This document shows positions 45,905-53,952 of a stretch of 64,000 nt of DNA, one piece after another (position 1 is the first letter of the stretch; each line of letters starts with the position of its first letter). Made by a program: the position numbers and the translations under genes. The notes under the pieces are model-generated. The model was not told the DNA's origin. It saw nothing but the letters and a program-made list of their open reading frames with translations, and ran no database searches. Origin of the DNA: Streptomyces echinoruber (GTDB lineage Bacteria > Actinomycetota > Actinomycetes > Streptomycetales > Streptomycetaceae); NCBI RefSeq assembly GCF_014651135.1, contig NZ_BMWH01000033.1, forward strand, positions 1 through 64,000. Reading direction: 5' to 3'.

Positions 45905-46291
45905 GAGTTGAATCAGGAGTTGGATCAGGGGTTCGATCGGGAGCTCGTTCAGAAGAACTGGTGGCGCATCCGGCACGGTCACGGTCTGGAAGTGGCGGCC
46001 CCGCGGGCCGGGGCGCCGGCGGCGGACCGCGCGCGGGGAGGTCCCGCCGTGCGCACCGGCATGCACCAGCCTGTTTCCAGTGTCGCGCCATACGCATCCG
46101 TGGATCCCGGCAAACGTCCCCGGTGCCCGGAGCCCTGTGGGCGCACGGGACGCCGACACCCGCGGCGGGGCCCGGTCCGTGCGGCGGCGGGCCACGGCCG
46201 GTCGGCCCCCGGAAAAGTCCGAGCGGCCCGCCCCGAACCCCCGCCCGGGGCGGGACGATGGAAGGGCGGAACGCGGTGCGGGAGGTGTGTC

Positions 46292-46621
46292 GTGAACTGC
46301 TACGACTGCGCACTCGAGGACACGACGGCACCCGCGGTCGCGGTGTGCGACCGCTGCGGGCGCGGGGTGTGCGCACGGCACGCCCACGCCCCCGGACGGC
46401 TTCCCGGGCGGCCGGTGCCGCGCACGGCCGGCGCGGGGCCGGACTCCGGGCGAAGGCCCGCACGCCGTGTGACGTGCAGGGCGTGCCGCGAGGCCGAGTC
46501 GTTCGACCCCGTGCGGAGCCGCCCGGGTCCGGGGCGGGACCGTACCGAGGAGAGCGCGCGGACCGGGCCGTCGAGGCGGGCCCCGGTCCGGGCCGGTCGC
46601 GGAAGGCGGGGCCCCCGGTGA
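46292..46621 (+). CDS. DUF2180-like small zinc-finger protein
   Basis: A 109-residue protein starting at GTG 46292 after GGGAGG. The N-terminal module MNCYDCALEDTTAPAVAVCDRCGRGVCARHAH has paired CxxC motifs and a CxxH, as in the DUF2180 family of actinobacterial zinc-ribbon proteins. A further RVTCRACREAE adds another CxxC. The C-terminal 40 residues are Arg/Pro-rich and disordered. Its stop overlaps the GTG start of the site-2-protease gene (GTGA, 46618-46621), so the two are translated together. The biochemical role is unknown. Confidence 0.75.
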   Translation: MNCYDCALEDTTAPAVAVCDRCGRGVCARHAHAPGRLPGRPVPRTAGAGPDSGRRPARRVTCRACREAESFDPVRSRPGPGRDRTEESARTGPSRRAPVRAGRGRRGPR

Positions 46622-47757
46622 AGGAGACACTGCCCCTGGGCCGGATCGCCGGCGTCCGCGTCGGCCTGCACTGGAGCGTGCTGGTCATCGTCGGCCTGGT
46701 GACCGTCGGGCTGGCGGCCGGCCGTCTCCCCGAGGCCCATCCGGGCCGCCCGGGCTGGGCCTACGGGGGGCTTGCCCTGCTGGCGGCGGTGGTGTTCCTG
46801 GCCTCGCTGCTGGCGCACGAACTGGCGCACGCGGTCGTCGCCCGCCGCAACGGCGTCGAGGTCGACGGCATCACGCTGTGGATGCTCGGCGGCGTCGCCC
46901 GGCTGCGCAGCGAAGCCCCCACGCCGGGCGCGGAACTGCGCATCGCCGCGGCGGGGCCGCTCACCAGCGTCGCGGTCGGCGCGCTGTTCACGGGACTGGC
47001 CCTGTGGCTGGACGCGCTGCACGCCTCGGGGCTCGTGGTCGAGGCGGTCGCCTGGCTGGCCGCGATCAACATCCTGCTCGCCGTCTTCAACGCCCTGCCC
47101 GCGGCCCCGCTGGACGGCGGCCGGCTGCTGCGCGCGTTCATCTGGCACCGCACCAGCGACCGGCTCCGGGCCACCCGGGGCGCCTCGACCGCGGGCCGTG
47201 TCCTGGGCTGGTTCATGATCGCCACCGGTTTCGCGGCGGTGATTCTCGCCGGTGACCTCTCCGGGCTGTGGGCCGCGCTGATCGGCTGGTTCCTGGTCGC
47301 CACCGCGACCGCCGAGGAACGGCAGGCCCAGACGCGCGGCGCCCTGGACGACACGCCCGTCAGCCGCGTGATGACCCGTGACCCGGTCACCGTCCCCACC
47401 ACGGCGACCGTCGCCCGGTTCCTGGCCGAGGGCCCCTTCGGCCGCTACCGCCACTCCGCCTTCCCCGTCCTCGCCCCTGATGGCGCGGTGGCCGGACTGG
47501 TCACGATCGCACTCGTCGACCGGGTTCCGCTCCAGGTCCACGGCACCGCCACGCTCGGTGACGTGATGCGCCCGCTCACCGACATCGTGACGGTCGCCCC
47601 GGACGACCTGGTCGTGGACCTGCTGCCCCGCCTGGAGACGAGCAAGGACAGGCGCGCCCTGGTCCTCGACGGCGGGCGGCTGGTCGGCATCGTCACCCTC
47701 GCCGACATCAGCCGCGCCCTGGCCTGGCTGACCACGACCACCCGGACCCGCTCCTGA
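46618..47757 (+). CDS. M50 site-2 protease family metalloprotease with CBS pair
   Basis: A 379-residue intramembrane zinc protease. Zinc and catalytic residues are in AHELAHAVV (H67, E68, H71), and the third ligand is in NALPAAPLDGGRLL. About six transmembrane helices fill residues 10-240. Two CBS domains follow (VSRVMTRDPVTVPTTATVAR, LGDVMRPLTDIVTVAPDDLV), a usual regulatory module that senses adenine nucleotides. The opening VKETLPLGRIAGVRVGLHWSV is typical of the Rv-type M50B group. Such enzymes cut membrane anti-sigma factors or other single-span substrates; the target is not evident. It is coupled to the DUF2180 gene by a 4-nt overlap. Confidence 0.9.
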   Translation: MKETLPLGRIAGVRVGLHWSVLVIVGLVTVGLAAGRLPEAHPGRPGWAYGGLALLAAVVFLASLLAHELAHAVVARRNGVEVDGITLWMLGGVARLRSEAPTPGAELRIAAAGPLTSVAVGALFTGLALWLDALHASGLVVEAVAWLAAINILLAVFNALPAAPLDGGRLLRAFIWHRTSDRLRATRGASTAGRVLGWFMIATGFAAVILAGDLSGLWAALIGWFLVATATAEERQAQTRGALDDTPVSRVMTRDPVTVPTTATVARFLAEGPFGRYRHSAFPVLAPDGAVAGLVTIALVDRVPLQVHGTATLGDVMRPLTDIVTVAPDDLVVDLLPRLETSKDRRALVLDGGRLVGIVTLADISRALAWLTTTTRTRS

Positions 47758-47821
47758 GACACGCGCTCCCGGTCCGCGTTCCCGGTCCGCGCCCCCGGTC
47801 CGCGCGACGACGGCCCCGCCG

Positions 47822-47988
47822 TCAGTCCCGGGCCGACGCGTCGGCGATCCCGGACGCCCAGTCGTCGATCGCCTCCAGGGCACGCGCCTCGGCCTTCAGC
47901 CCGGCCCCGCCGAGCCTGGCGCGGCCGGCCGCTCGGCGATCTCGCGGGTGGAGCCGTGGGCGGTCGCGTAACCCACCAGGAGGTTCAT
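47822..47988 (-). pseudogene. Flavodoxin-domain protein remnant
   Basis: ATG 47988, with a good GAAGGGG site, starts MNLLVGYATAHGSTREIAER, the unmistakable N-terminus of a flavodoxin/protoporphyrinogen-oxidase-like protein. The frame then ends after 30 residues. In another frame the sequence continues RLGGAGLKAEARALEAID and jumps directly to DDWASGIADA, a C-terminal-like segment. So the gene has both a frameshift and a loss of roughly 100 internal codons, including the FMN loops. Confidence 0.75.
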
Positions 47989-48000
47989 GGCGTTCCCCTT

Positions 48001-48042
<42 letters not shown>

Positions 48043-48302
48043 CGGTGATGCGTGCGGTCACGGCCATCTCACCGGATGGCCTCTGCTTCCACCGTGACCC
48101 GGGCTGGGCGCAGGGACATGGGTCGAGTAGCCCCGGGCGGGTGCCGGACGGGCCGTCCCCGCGGCGGTCGCGGTGGGGACGTGCGGTCCGCCGCCCGGCC
48201 TGCCCGGACGCCTCCGTCCCCGGTGCCGGTCGGCCCTCGGGGACCGCTTCCTGTTGCACGAGGCGGGAGCCGGTAGGACGTTGAAGGTTGAAGGGAGGAG
48301 AC

Positions 48303-49100
48303 ATGCTTCGCTCTCCGGCGGGGCCGTCTCGGCCCAGGCCTTCGAACACCGACACACTGCCGCTGCTCCCGGCGGCGCAGCCGGCCGCGGGGGAGGACGG
48401 CTCCAGTCCTGTCTTCGTCGACCCCACCGGGCGCCGAGGCCGGCGCATCCGGCGTGTCGCCTACGCGGCCGGCGCGCTGTGCGCCGCGTACACCGGCGTG
48501 CTGGCGCTCAGCTTCCTGGGCGCGACGCCGTTCGCCCCGCGGACCGTACTGCCCGTGCCCGGCCTGCCCTCCGAGAAGCCGGGCACCGTGGGCAAGACCC
48601 CGCGCGAGGAATCGCCGAGCGGGTTCTTGGTTCCCCTGCCCGACGGCCCGTCCGCCTCACCGTCGGGCGTGCCGGGACTGCCCGTCTCGCCGTCGGACGT
48701 GCCGGGACCGTCCGCCTCCGCCGCGGGTCCGTCCCCGGCCGGCGGACGCTCCTCCGCCCGGGCCACGAGCCCCGGTGCGTCGACCGCGCCCACCGCACCC
48801 ACCGGCGGCTCCTCGGCGGTCGGCTCTTCATCCGGAACCGGCCCGACGGCCTCCGGCAGCCCGACCGGCACAACCCCGCCGACCGGCACCGGTTCCCCGA
48901 CCGGCACCAGCCCGGCGTCCGTTACCAGTCCGGCGCCCGCCACCGGTCCGGCGACGTCGGCCGGCCCCTCCGGCGGCGCTTCGCGCACGGGTCCGGAAAG
49001 CGCCGGCAGCGCGCCGAGCGGATCGTCGGGCATCGGTGGGACGGCGCCGGGCGACGGGACGCCGTCCGCCGCGTCCCGCGGTGCCCCGTCGGGGACCTGA
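48303..49100 (+). CDS. Single-span membrane protein with long Ser/Pro/Gly/Thr-rich extracellular tail
   Basis: A 265-residue protein with GGGAGGAGA before ATG 48303. A 60-residue cytoplasmic part ends in GRRGRRIRRVAYAAGALC, a basic stop followed by one transmembrane helix (AAYTGVLALSFLGATPF). The remaining 170 residues are extremely rich in Ser, Pro, Gly and Thr (GTGSPTGTSPASVTSPAPAT), probably a wall-spanning linker. In relatives such proteins precede exopolysaccharide deacetylase/glycosyltransferase genes, and indeed a deacetylase remnant follows three bases later. Function unknown, possibly an accessory to the polysaccharide system. Confidence 0.65.
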   Translation: MLRSPAGPSRPRPSNTDTLPLLPAAQPAAGEDGSSPVFVDPTGRRGRRIRRVAYAAGALCAAYTGVLALSFLGATPFAPRTVLPVPGLPSEKPGTVGKTPREESPSGFLVPLPDGPSASPSGVPGLPVSPSDVPGPSASAAGPSPAGGRSSARATSPGASTAPTAPTGGSSAVGSSSGTGPTASGSPTGTTPPTGTGSPTGTSPASVTSPAPATGPATSAGPSGGASRTGPESAGSAPSGSSGIGGTAPGDGTPSAASRGAPSGT

Positions 49101-49102
49101 CC

Positions 49103-49700
49103 ATGCCCGCGCGGCCGCCGAGGCACCCCGCCGAAGCGCGGGGGAACCGCCGCGGCACCGCGTCCCGCCCCACCTCGCGTCCCTGCTCCTGGTCCTGACC
49201 ATGACGGCGGGGATCGTGCTGCTGCACGGTTGCACGCACGGGGAGTTCGCCGCCGACCACCGCATGCACCCGCCGACCAGCGCGTGCACCCGCCGGTCGC
49301 GACCGACCGCGTGCCCGGGGCGGCCCTGCGCGGCGGCCCCCTGATCGACCCCACTGGCACCCCGGTGCGCAGCCATGCGCTCCCGGACCGCACCGTCGCC
49401 CTGACCTTCGACGACGGCCCGGACCCGACGTGTGGACACCGAGGACTGGCGGCGGCCGGGCGCGGCCGTCGTCGCCGCGTGCGTCACCGGGAGGCTGACC
49501 GGTCGAGGCGCCGTGGTGCTGTTGCACGACGCCGGGGCGACCGCTTCCGGACCGTCCGCGCGCTGGAGCTCCTCATCCCCGAACTCCGCGTCCGCGGCTA
49601 CCGGTTCACCACGATCACCGAAGCGCTCGGGGCCGGCCGCGCCCACCACCCGGCCACCGGGACGGAGCTGTGGGGCGGCCGGGCCTTCGTGGCGGCGGTG
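49103..49700 (+). pseudogene. Polysaccharide deacetylase (NodB-type) remnant
   Basis: Fragments in three frames reconstruct a broken membrane-linked deacetylase. They are a hydrophobic helix (ASLLLVLTMTAGIVLLHGC), RVPGAALRGGPLIDPTGTPV and RTVALTFDDGPDPT with the catalytic TFDDGPDPT motif, then directly VDTEDWRRPGAAVV and GAVVLLHDAG from the end of the domain, and RALELLIPELRVRGYRFTTI. About 100 codons between the DDGPD motif and TEDW are missing. Intact relatives are often fused to a family-2 glycosyltransferase; that part is absent here. Confidence 0.75.
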
Positions 49701-49711
49701 GCGGTGACGGC

Positions 49712-50218
49712 CGGATCGTGCCGGCCCTGGCGGTGCTGACGACCGCGGCGGGTGGCTGGTTCGCCCTGACCCACCGGACCGAGGAGGGCTACGACCTCGG
49801 CTCCATCCCCCTCGGGCAGGCCCTGTGGTCCTTCGGCTCCGTGTTCCTGCTGCTGCGGTTCGGTCCGGGCACGGACGCCTGGGTGGCCCGCGTGCGGCCG
49901 GTGCACGCCGCCGTCGTCCTGCTCAACGCCCGTGCGGTGACGGTCTACCTGTGGCACGAGGTCGCGCTGGTGCTCGGTGTGCTCCTCATCGACCGGATGC
50001 AGCGGGTGCCCGCGCTGGAGAACTCCTTGCCGCTCGGTGCCACGCGATTCCTGTACGTCCTCGCCTGGCCGCTCATCGCCTCGGCCGTGCTGCCGGCCGG
50101 CTGGACGGAGGACAGGGGGCGAAACGCCCGGTACGGCTGTGGCCGGCGCCCGGCCCGGCACGGCGAAGGCGCGTGGGAGGCCCGCGAGGTACAGGGAAAG
50201 TGCACGGAAGGTACTTGA
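49712..50218 (+). pseudogene. Acyltransferase family 3 membrane protein, C-terminal remnant
   Basis: This frame encodes only the last transmembrane helices of an OafA-like acyltransferase: VPALAVLTTAAGGWFALTH, LWSFGSVFLLLRF, AVTVYLWHEVALVLGVLLIDR (a YLWH-type segment of the family) and FLYVLAWPLIASAVLPAGW. The N-terminal two thirds, including the catalytic Arg/His motifs, are missing. It directly abuts the deacetylase remnant, as if one deletion joined two neighbouring exopolysaccharide genes. Confidence 0.65.
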
Positions 50219-50220
50219 AA

Positions 50221-50252
50221 AAAGAGAGGCGCAAGGAAAGAGAGGCGCAAGG
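50221..50252. repeat. 16-bp x 2 purine-rich tandem repeat
   Basis: Two exact copies of AAAGAGAGGCGCAAGG (50221-50236, 50237-50252), then GGAAAG-like sequence, just beyond the acyltransferase remnant. Confidence 0.85.
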
Positions 50253-50274
50253 AAAGAACCGAGCGGGGTGGGGC

Positions 50275-50308
50275 GGGAGGGCCGGTCAGGTGGGAGGGCC
50301 GGTCAGGT
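50275..50308. repeat. 17-bp x 2 tandem repeat across the transporter stop codon
   Basis: Two exact copies of GGGAGGGCCGGTCAGGT (50275-50291, 50292-50308). The stop of the minus-strand transporter (50303-50305) lies in the second copy and its duplicate lies outside the gene. Confidence 0.85.
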
Positions 50309-51820
50309 CTGCCGGGCGTGCACCGGGCTGTTGGCGACCTCGTCCGGGCACTTCCGGTGCGGTCCGCGCGCCCGCCGGTCGCGCCGCCAGTCGAACGCCG
50401 CCAGGACCAGGGACGCGGCCATGCCGACGAGGGCGGCGCCCAGCGCGGTGACGAGGGCGCCGCGGTAGTCGTCGCTCCCGCCGAGCACCAGGTAGAACAG
50501 GCCGGGCAGGGCGGCGGTGCCCACCGCGGCGCCGAGCCGCTGCCCGGTCTGCAGGGCGCCGCCCGCCGCGCCCGCCATGCGCACGGGCACGTCCCGCAGG
50601 GTCATGGTGATGTTGGGGGAGACCACGAAGCCGCTGCCGACGCCGCCGAGGAACAGCACCGGCGCGGCCGCCCAGGGGGCGATGTCGAGGGGCGCGAAGC
50701 GCAGCAGCAGCGCGGTGCCGCCCAGGCCGACGACCACGCCCGTGAGACCGCACACGGTGAGCAGGCGGCCGAACCGGTCCACCAGCCGGCCGGCGACCAC
50801 GGCCGCGCTCGCCGAGCCGAGGGCGAAGGGGGTCACGGCGAGACCGGACCGCAGCGGGGAGAAGCCCAGGCCGTGCTGGTAGAAGAGGGCGAAGACCAGC
50901 CAGACGCCGCTGAAGCCGATGAAGTACAGCGTGCCGACGCCGGCGCCGACGGCGTAGCCGCGCACGGTGGTGAACAGGCGCGGGTCGAGCAGCGGCTGGG
51001 CGCCCCGGGCGACGAGGCGGCGCTGCCACCGGGTGAAGACGGCGAGGATCACGGCGCCGACGGGGAACAGCCACCACAGGCGCCCGATGCCGCCGGAGTC
51101 CGCCTGCACCAGCGGGTACATGAGCGCCAGGACGCCGAGGCCGAGGAGCAGGACGCCGGGCAGGTCCACGTGTCCCCGGCCGGACCGGCGGGTGCGGGGC
51201 AGCAGGCGGCGGCCGAGCAGGACGGCGAGGATGCCGATGGGGACGTTGACGTAGAAGACCCAACGCCAGCCCTGGTCGCCGGAGGCCAGGGCGAGGATGG
51301 CGCCGCCGGTGACGGGGCCGACGGCGGAGGAGATGCCGACGGTCGCGCCGAAGAAGCCGAAGGCGCGGCCGCGTTCGGCGCCGCGGAACATCTGCTGGAT
51401 GAGCGCGGAGTTCTGAGGGGCCATGACGCCGGCCGCCAGGCCCTGGGCGAGGCGGGCCACCACCAGCAGCGTGATGTCGGGGGCCGCTCCGCAGGCCGCG
51501 CTGAAGGCCACGAAGCCGCTGAGGGCCAGCAGGAAGATGCGGCGCCGGTCCAGGGCGTCGCCCAGGCGCCCGGCGGTGACGAGGGCGAGGGCGAAGGCGA
51601 GGGCGTATCCGGACACCACCCACTGCACCTGTGCGGGGGAGGCGTGCAGGGCGCGCTGGACGGTGGGCAGGGCGACCGCCACGATCGTCACGTCCAGCAG
51701 GCTCATGAAGCCGGCCACCAGGGTGACCCACAGGGCCCGCCACCGGTGTGGATCCGGCTCGTACCCGGCCTCCCGGGCGCCCGGGTCCCGACCGCCTGCC
51801 GCCGACGTCGACGCTGTCAC
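50303..51820 (-). CDS. MFS drug transporter, DHA2 (EmrB/QacA) family, 14-TM
   Basis: A 505-residue multidrug or antibiotic exporter driven by the proton gradient. Typical motifs are FMSLLDVTIVAVALPTVQRAL in helix 1, QVQWVVSGYALAFALALVTAGRLGDALDRRRIF with motif A, and the motif C region GPVTGGAILALASGDQGWRWVFYVNVPIG. About 14 helices are predicted. GTG 51820 follows GAGAGGAG; a much longer open frame upstream is not coding. No regulator gene lies beside it. The transported compound cannot be inferred. Confidence 0.9.
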   Translation of the reverse strand: MTASTSAAGGRDPGAREAGYEPDPHRWRALWVTLVAGFMSLLDVTIVAVALPTVQRALHASPAQVQWVVSGYALAFALALVTAGRLGDALDRRRIFLLALSGFVAFSAACGAAPDITLLVVARLAQGLAAGVMAPQNSALIQQMFRGAERGRAFGFFGATVGISSAVGPVTGGAILALASGDQGWRWVFYVNVPIGILAVLLGRRLLPRTRRSGRGHVDLPGVLLLGLGVLALMYPLVQADSGGIGRLWWLFPVGAVILAVFTRWQRRLVARGAQPLLDPRLFTTVRGYAVGAGVGTLYFIGFSGVWLVFALFYQHGLGFSPLRSGLAVTPFALGSASAAVVAGRLVDRFGRLLTVCGLTGVVVGLGGTALLLRFAPLDIAPWAAAPVLFLGGVGSGFVVSPNITMTLRDVPVRMAGAAGGALQTGQRLGAAVGTAALPGLFYLVLGGSDDYRGALVTALGAALVGMAASLVLAAFDWRRDRRARGPHRKCPDEVANSPVHARQT

Positions 51821-52290
51821 TGGGGCTCCTCTCACCAGGACCGCACCCGAGCGGGTCAAGTTCCCCCGCCGGGGCGCGGGCACACGCCGCGGCCCGGGAC
51901 CGGCGGCCTCCCGGAGAAAACCTCGCCCGGGCGCTCCACGCCTCGCCCGCGGGGGCCCGGACCCCGTGCCTCCGGCCCGGTCGGCAGTGGCACCGAACGT
52001 CCTGCCGCCCCGCACGGCGGCCACGGCCGCCGCACGGCGGGAGCACGGGAAGAGCTGGAAAGGACTGGCGGGAAGAGCTGGAAAGGACTGGCGGGAAGAG
52101 CTGGAAAGGACTGGAAAGCGCTGGAAGGCGCCGGACGGCCCCGTGTGCTTCCCGCTCGGTCCCATGGCCGGGCGCTCCGCCCGGGGTGAGGCTGGTGGCG
52201 CGGGATGCCGGGCGAGTGGAGTGGGGGAGAGGCGAAGAAAGGCGAGGAGAGGCGAGGAGAGGCGAGGCGAGGAGAGGAGAGGCGAGGAGC
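51821..52290. repeat. Intergenic, 470 nt, with 23-bp x 3 and 10-bp purine-rich repeats
   Basis: No intact gene. A 23-bp unit (core AAGAGCTGGAAAGGACTGG) occurs at 52048-52070 and 52071-52093 and, partly, at 52094-52114. Further on, six decamers of the GGCGAGGAGA type run from 52231 to 52290 in an almost pure purine tract that ends at the start of the universal-stress-protein remnant. Confidence 0.8.
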
Positions 52291-52293
52291 CGG

Positions 52294-52575
52294 TTGGTCG
52301 TGGCGGGTGCGGACGGCTCGGCGTCGAGCCTTGCCGCGGTGGGGGCGGCGGTCCGGGAGGCCCGGCTGCGGGATGCGGGGCCGCGGGTGGTGCACGCGTT
52401 CGTCTGACCCGCGATGCACGGGCCGCTGGGACCGTCGCCGCGTGGAGCTCGCCTTCGCCGAGGCCGCCCTGAGCAAGGTGCCGCTGGTGGCGCTGCACGC
52501 CTGGACCACGTGGAACGCGCCCCTGCTGCCGCAGGACGCGGCGGCGCCGTACGCGCATCCGCCGGGCACGCCGGC
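52294..52575 (+). pseudogene. Universal stress protein (UspA) remnant
   Basis: The first piece, from TTG 52294 or GTG 52300, reads LVVAGADGSASSLAAVGAAV and RVVHAFV, the N-terminal strand and ligand-side Asp of a UspA domain, then stops at 52408. A second piece in another frame (from 52442) reads VELAFAEAALSKVPLVALHA and TTWNAPLLPQDAAAPYA, which matches the second domain of tandem UspA proteins. The middle of the gene, about 100 or more codons, is lost. Confidence 0.65.
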
Positions 52576-52601
52576 CCAGGGGAGCAGCGGCCCACCGCGG
52601 G

Positions 52602-52762
52602 TACACTGGTCGGCAGCGAAGGGGAGTAGTCCCGCAACACCGGCCGGTCGACACACTGGACGTCCGCGGACGTCCCGGCCCCCGGGCCTCCGCGTCAGGC
52701 GCGCGGAGGCGGACGAGACCTTCGGCCAAGGCAAGACCCGGCCCGCGCCGTCGTGCGGGCCG
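52602..52762 (+). promoter_or_regulatory. yybP-ykoY-type manganese riboswitch with hairpin expression platform
   Basis: TACACT (52602-52607) may be the -10 box. The RNA then contains GAAGGGGAGTAGTCCCGC at its 5' side and GACGAGACCTTCGGCCAAGG (52712-52731) at its 3' side, the two conserved blocks of the yybP-ykoY family. The helices between them are G+C-rich. A perfect hairpin, CGGCCCGC/GCGGGCCG (52739-52746, 52755-52762), follows and could be the terminator or sequestering stem. It ends 92 nt before a TMEM165-type transporter gene, the usual partner of this riboswitch. Confidence 0.8.
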
Positions 52763-52854
52763 CTCCGTCGTGCCGGGCCGAGTGGTTCCTCCCGTCGCCC
52801 GCCTGGGTGCCGTACGAGCCCGCGGCCCGGCCCCAGCAGAAGAAAGCACCGCAC

Positions 52855-53436
52855 ATGACCTTCGACCCCGTGGCGCTCGTCACCGCCTTCGGGCTGATCT
52901 TCCTCGCCGAACTCCCCGACAAGACGATGTTCGCCTCGCTGGCCATGGGCACCCGGATGCGGCCGCTGTACGTGTGGTTCGGGACCTCCACCGCGTTCCT
53001 GGTCCACGTCACCCTCGCGGTCGGCGCCGGCAGCCTGCTCGGCCTGCTGCCCGCCCTGGCCGTCAAGCTCGTCTCCGCCGCCCTGTTCGCCTTCGGCGCC
53101 GTCGTCCTGCTGCGCGGCTCGGGCGGCGACGAGGACGAGGCCGCCGGCCGGACCGTCACCGGTTTCTGGCCCGTCTGCACCACCGCCTTCATGGCCGTCT
53201 TCATCAGCGAATGGGGCGACCTCACCCAGATCACCACCGCCAACCTCGCCGCCACCCACGGCTGGCTGCCCACCGCGATCGGATCCGCCGCCGCCCTGAT
53301 GTCGGTCTCCGCCCTGGCCCTGCTGGCCGGCCGGTTCATCGCCAAGAAGGTCCCGCTGAAGACCGTGCAGCGCATCGGCGGCCTGTGCATGGCGGGGCTC
53401 GCCGCCTGGACCCTCGCCGAGGCGTTCACCGGCTGA
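52855..53436 (+). CDS. TMEM165/GDT1 family manganese exporter
   Basis: A 193-residue inner-membrane transporter of the UPF0016/GDT1 family with six helices in two inverted repeats. Each repeat carries the signature ExGD(K/R)T: LAELPDKTMF at residues 18-27 and ISEWGDLTQ near 117. Family members move Mn2+ (or Ca2+) out in exchange for protons. The upstream riboswitch supports Mn2+ efflux as the role. The ATG at 52855 has a weak AGAAGAAAG site, compatible with riboswitch-controlled initiation. A terminator starts ten bases after the stop. Confidence 0.9.
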   Translation: MTFDPVALVTAFGLIFLAELPDKTMFASLAMGTRMRPLYVWFGTSTAFLVHVTLAVGAGSLLGLLPALAVKLVSAALFAFGAVVLLRGSGGDEDEAAGRTVTGFWPVCTTAFMAVFISEWGDLTQITTANLAATHGWLPTAIGSAAALMSVSALALLAGRFIAKKVPLKTVQRIGGLCMAGLAAWTLAEAFTG

Positions 53437-53445
53437 GGCGGCGCG

Positions 53446-53488
53446 GGCCCGCTTCCGGCGGAAAGCCGCAGCAGGCGGGAAGCGGGCC
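53446..53488 (+). terminator. Terminator after the Mn transporter
   Basis: Perfect 11-bp arms GGCCCGCTTCC (53446-53456) and GGAAGCGGGCC (53478-53488), with an inner GGCGG/CCGC stem in the loop. From here to 53910 I see no gene. Confidence 0.8.
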
Positions 53489-53910
53489 GGCGCGCGGCGC
53501 ACCTTCTCGGAACCGGCAGGAGCAGCGGCCGTCCACGCACGCGGACCCGGCCGGTCACCCGAACGACGCGTCGGCACCGCTCTCCCGTCGCCGCCGGCGT
53601 CCCCGAGCCGCTGATGACCGTCGTCGTCACCGTCACCCCGGCGCACCCCGATGCCCCTGCCCACAAGCCTGCCGGGCAGGCCGGCCGCGGCTCGCGGGGA
53701 ACGCCCCCGGCCCGGGCGCCCCGCCGACGGTGAGGAAGGCCGGCCCGGGCCGCGCCTGCGCGGCCGCGGTGCCGTCGCCGTCGCGGCGGCACCGAACCTT
53801 CACAGGGTGATCCGCGTCGCACAGGCAACCCGCCCCACCACGGCGACGTCTTGATCGGTGACAGAGCGAGCCCTGGCCTCCCCCGGGGGCCGGGGCGTTC
53901 TTCCGAGACG

Positions 53911-53942
53911 CTATACACACTATGTATACACTCTGTGTATAG
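53911..53942. promoter_or_regulatory. AT-rich 32-bp palindrome before the TPR / polyprenyl synthase pair
   Basis: Perfect 9-bp arms CTATACACA (53911-53919) and TGTGTATAG (53934-53942) enclose a 14-nt centre with another palindrome, TGTATACA. This is the most AT-rich stretch in the region, lying directly upstream of the GAAGGG site at 53942-53947. It probably includes the -10 box and a dimer-binding operator. Confidence 0.6.
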
Positions 53943-53952
53943 AAGGGCATGC

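Noticed and set aside
48288..48448. A minus-strand frame with a long Asp-Ser repeat (from the CGCTGT microsatellite) joined to the flavodoxin remnant
   Set aside because: The Asp-Ser run is an accidental translation of the microsatellite; the true remnant starts downstream at ATG 47988 with its own binding site.
52048..52290. Short regular repeats considered as a CRISPR array
   Set aside because: Units are directly adjacent without unique spacers, and no cas gene is in the window.
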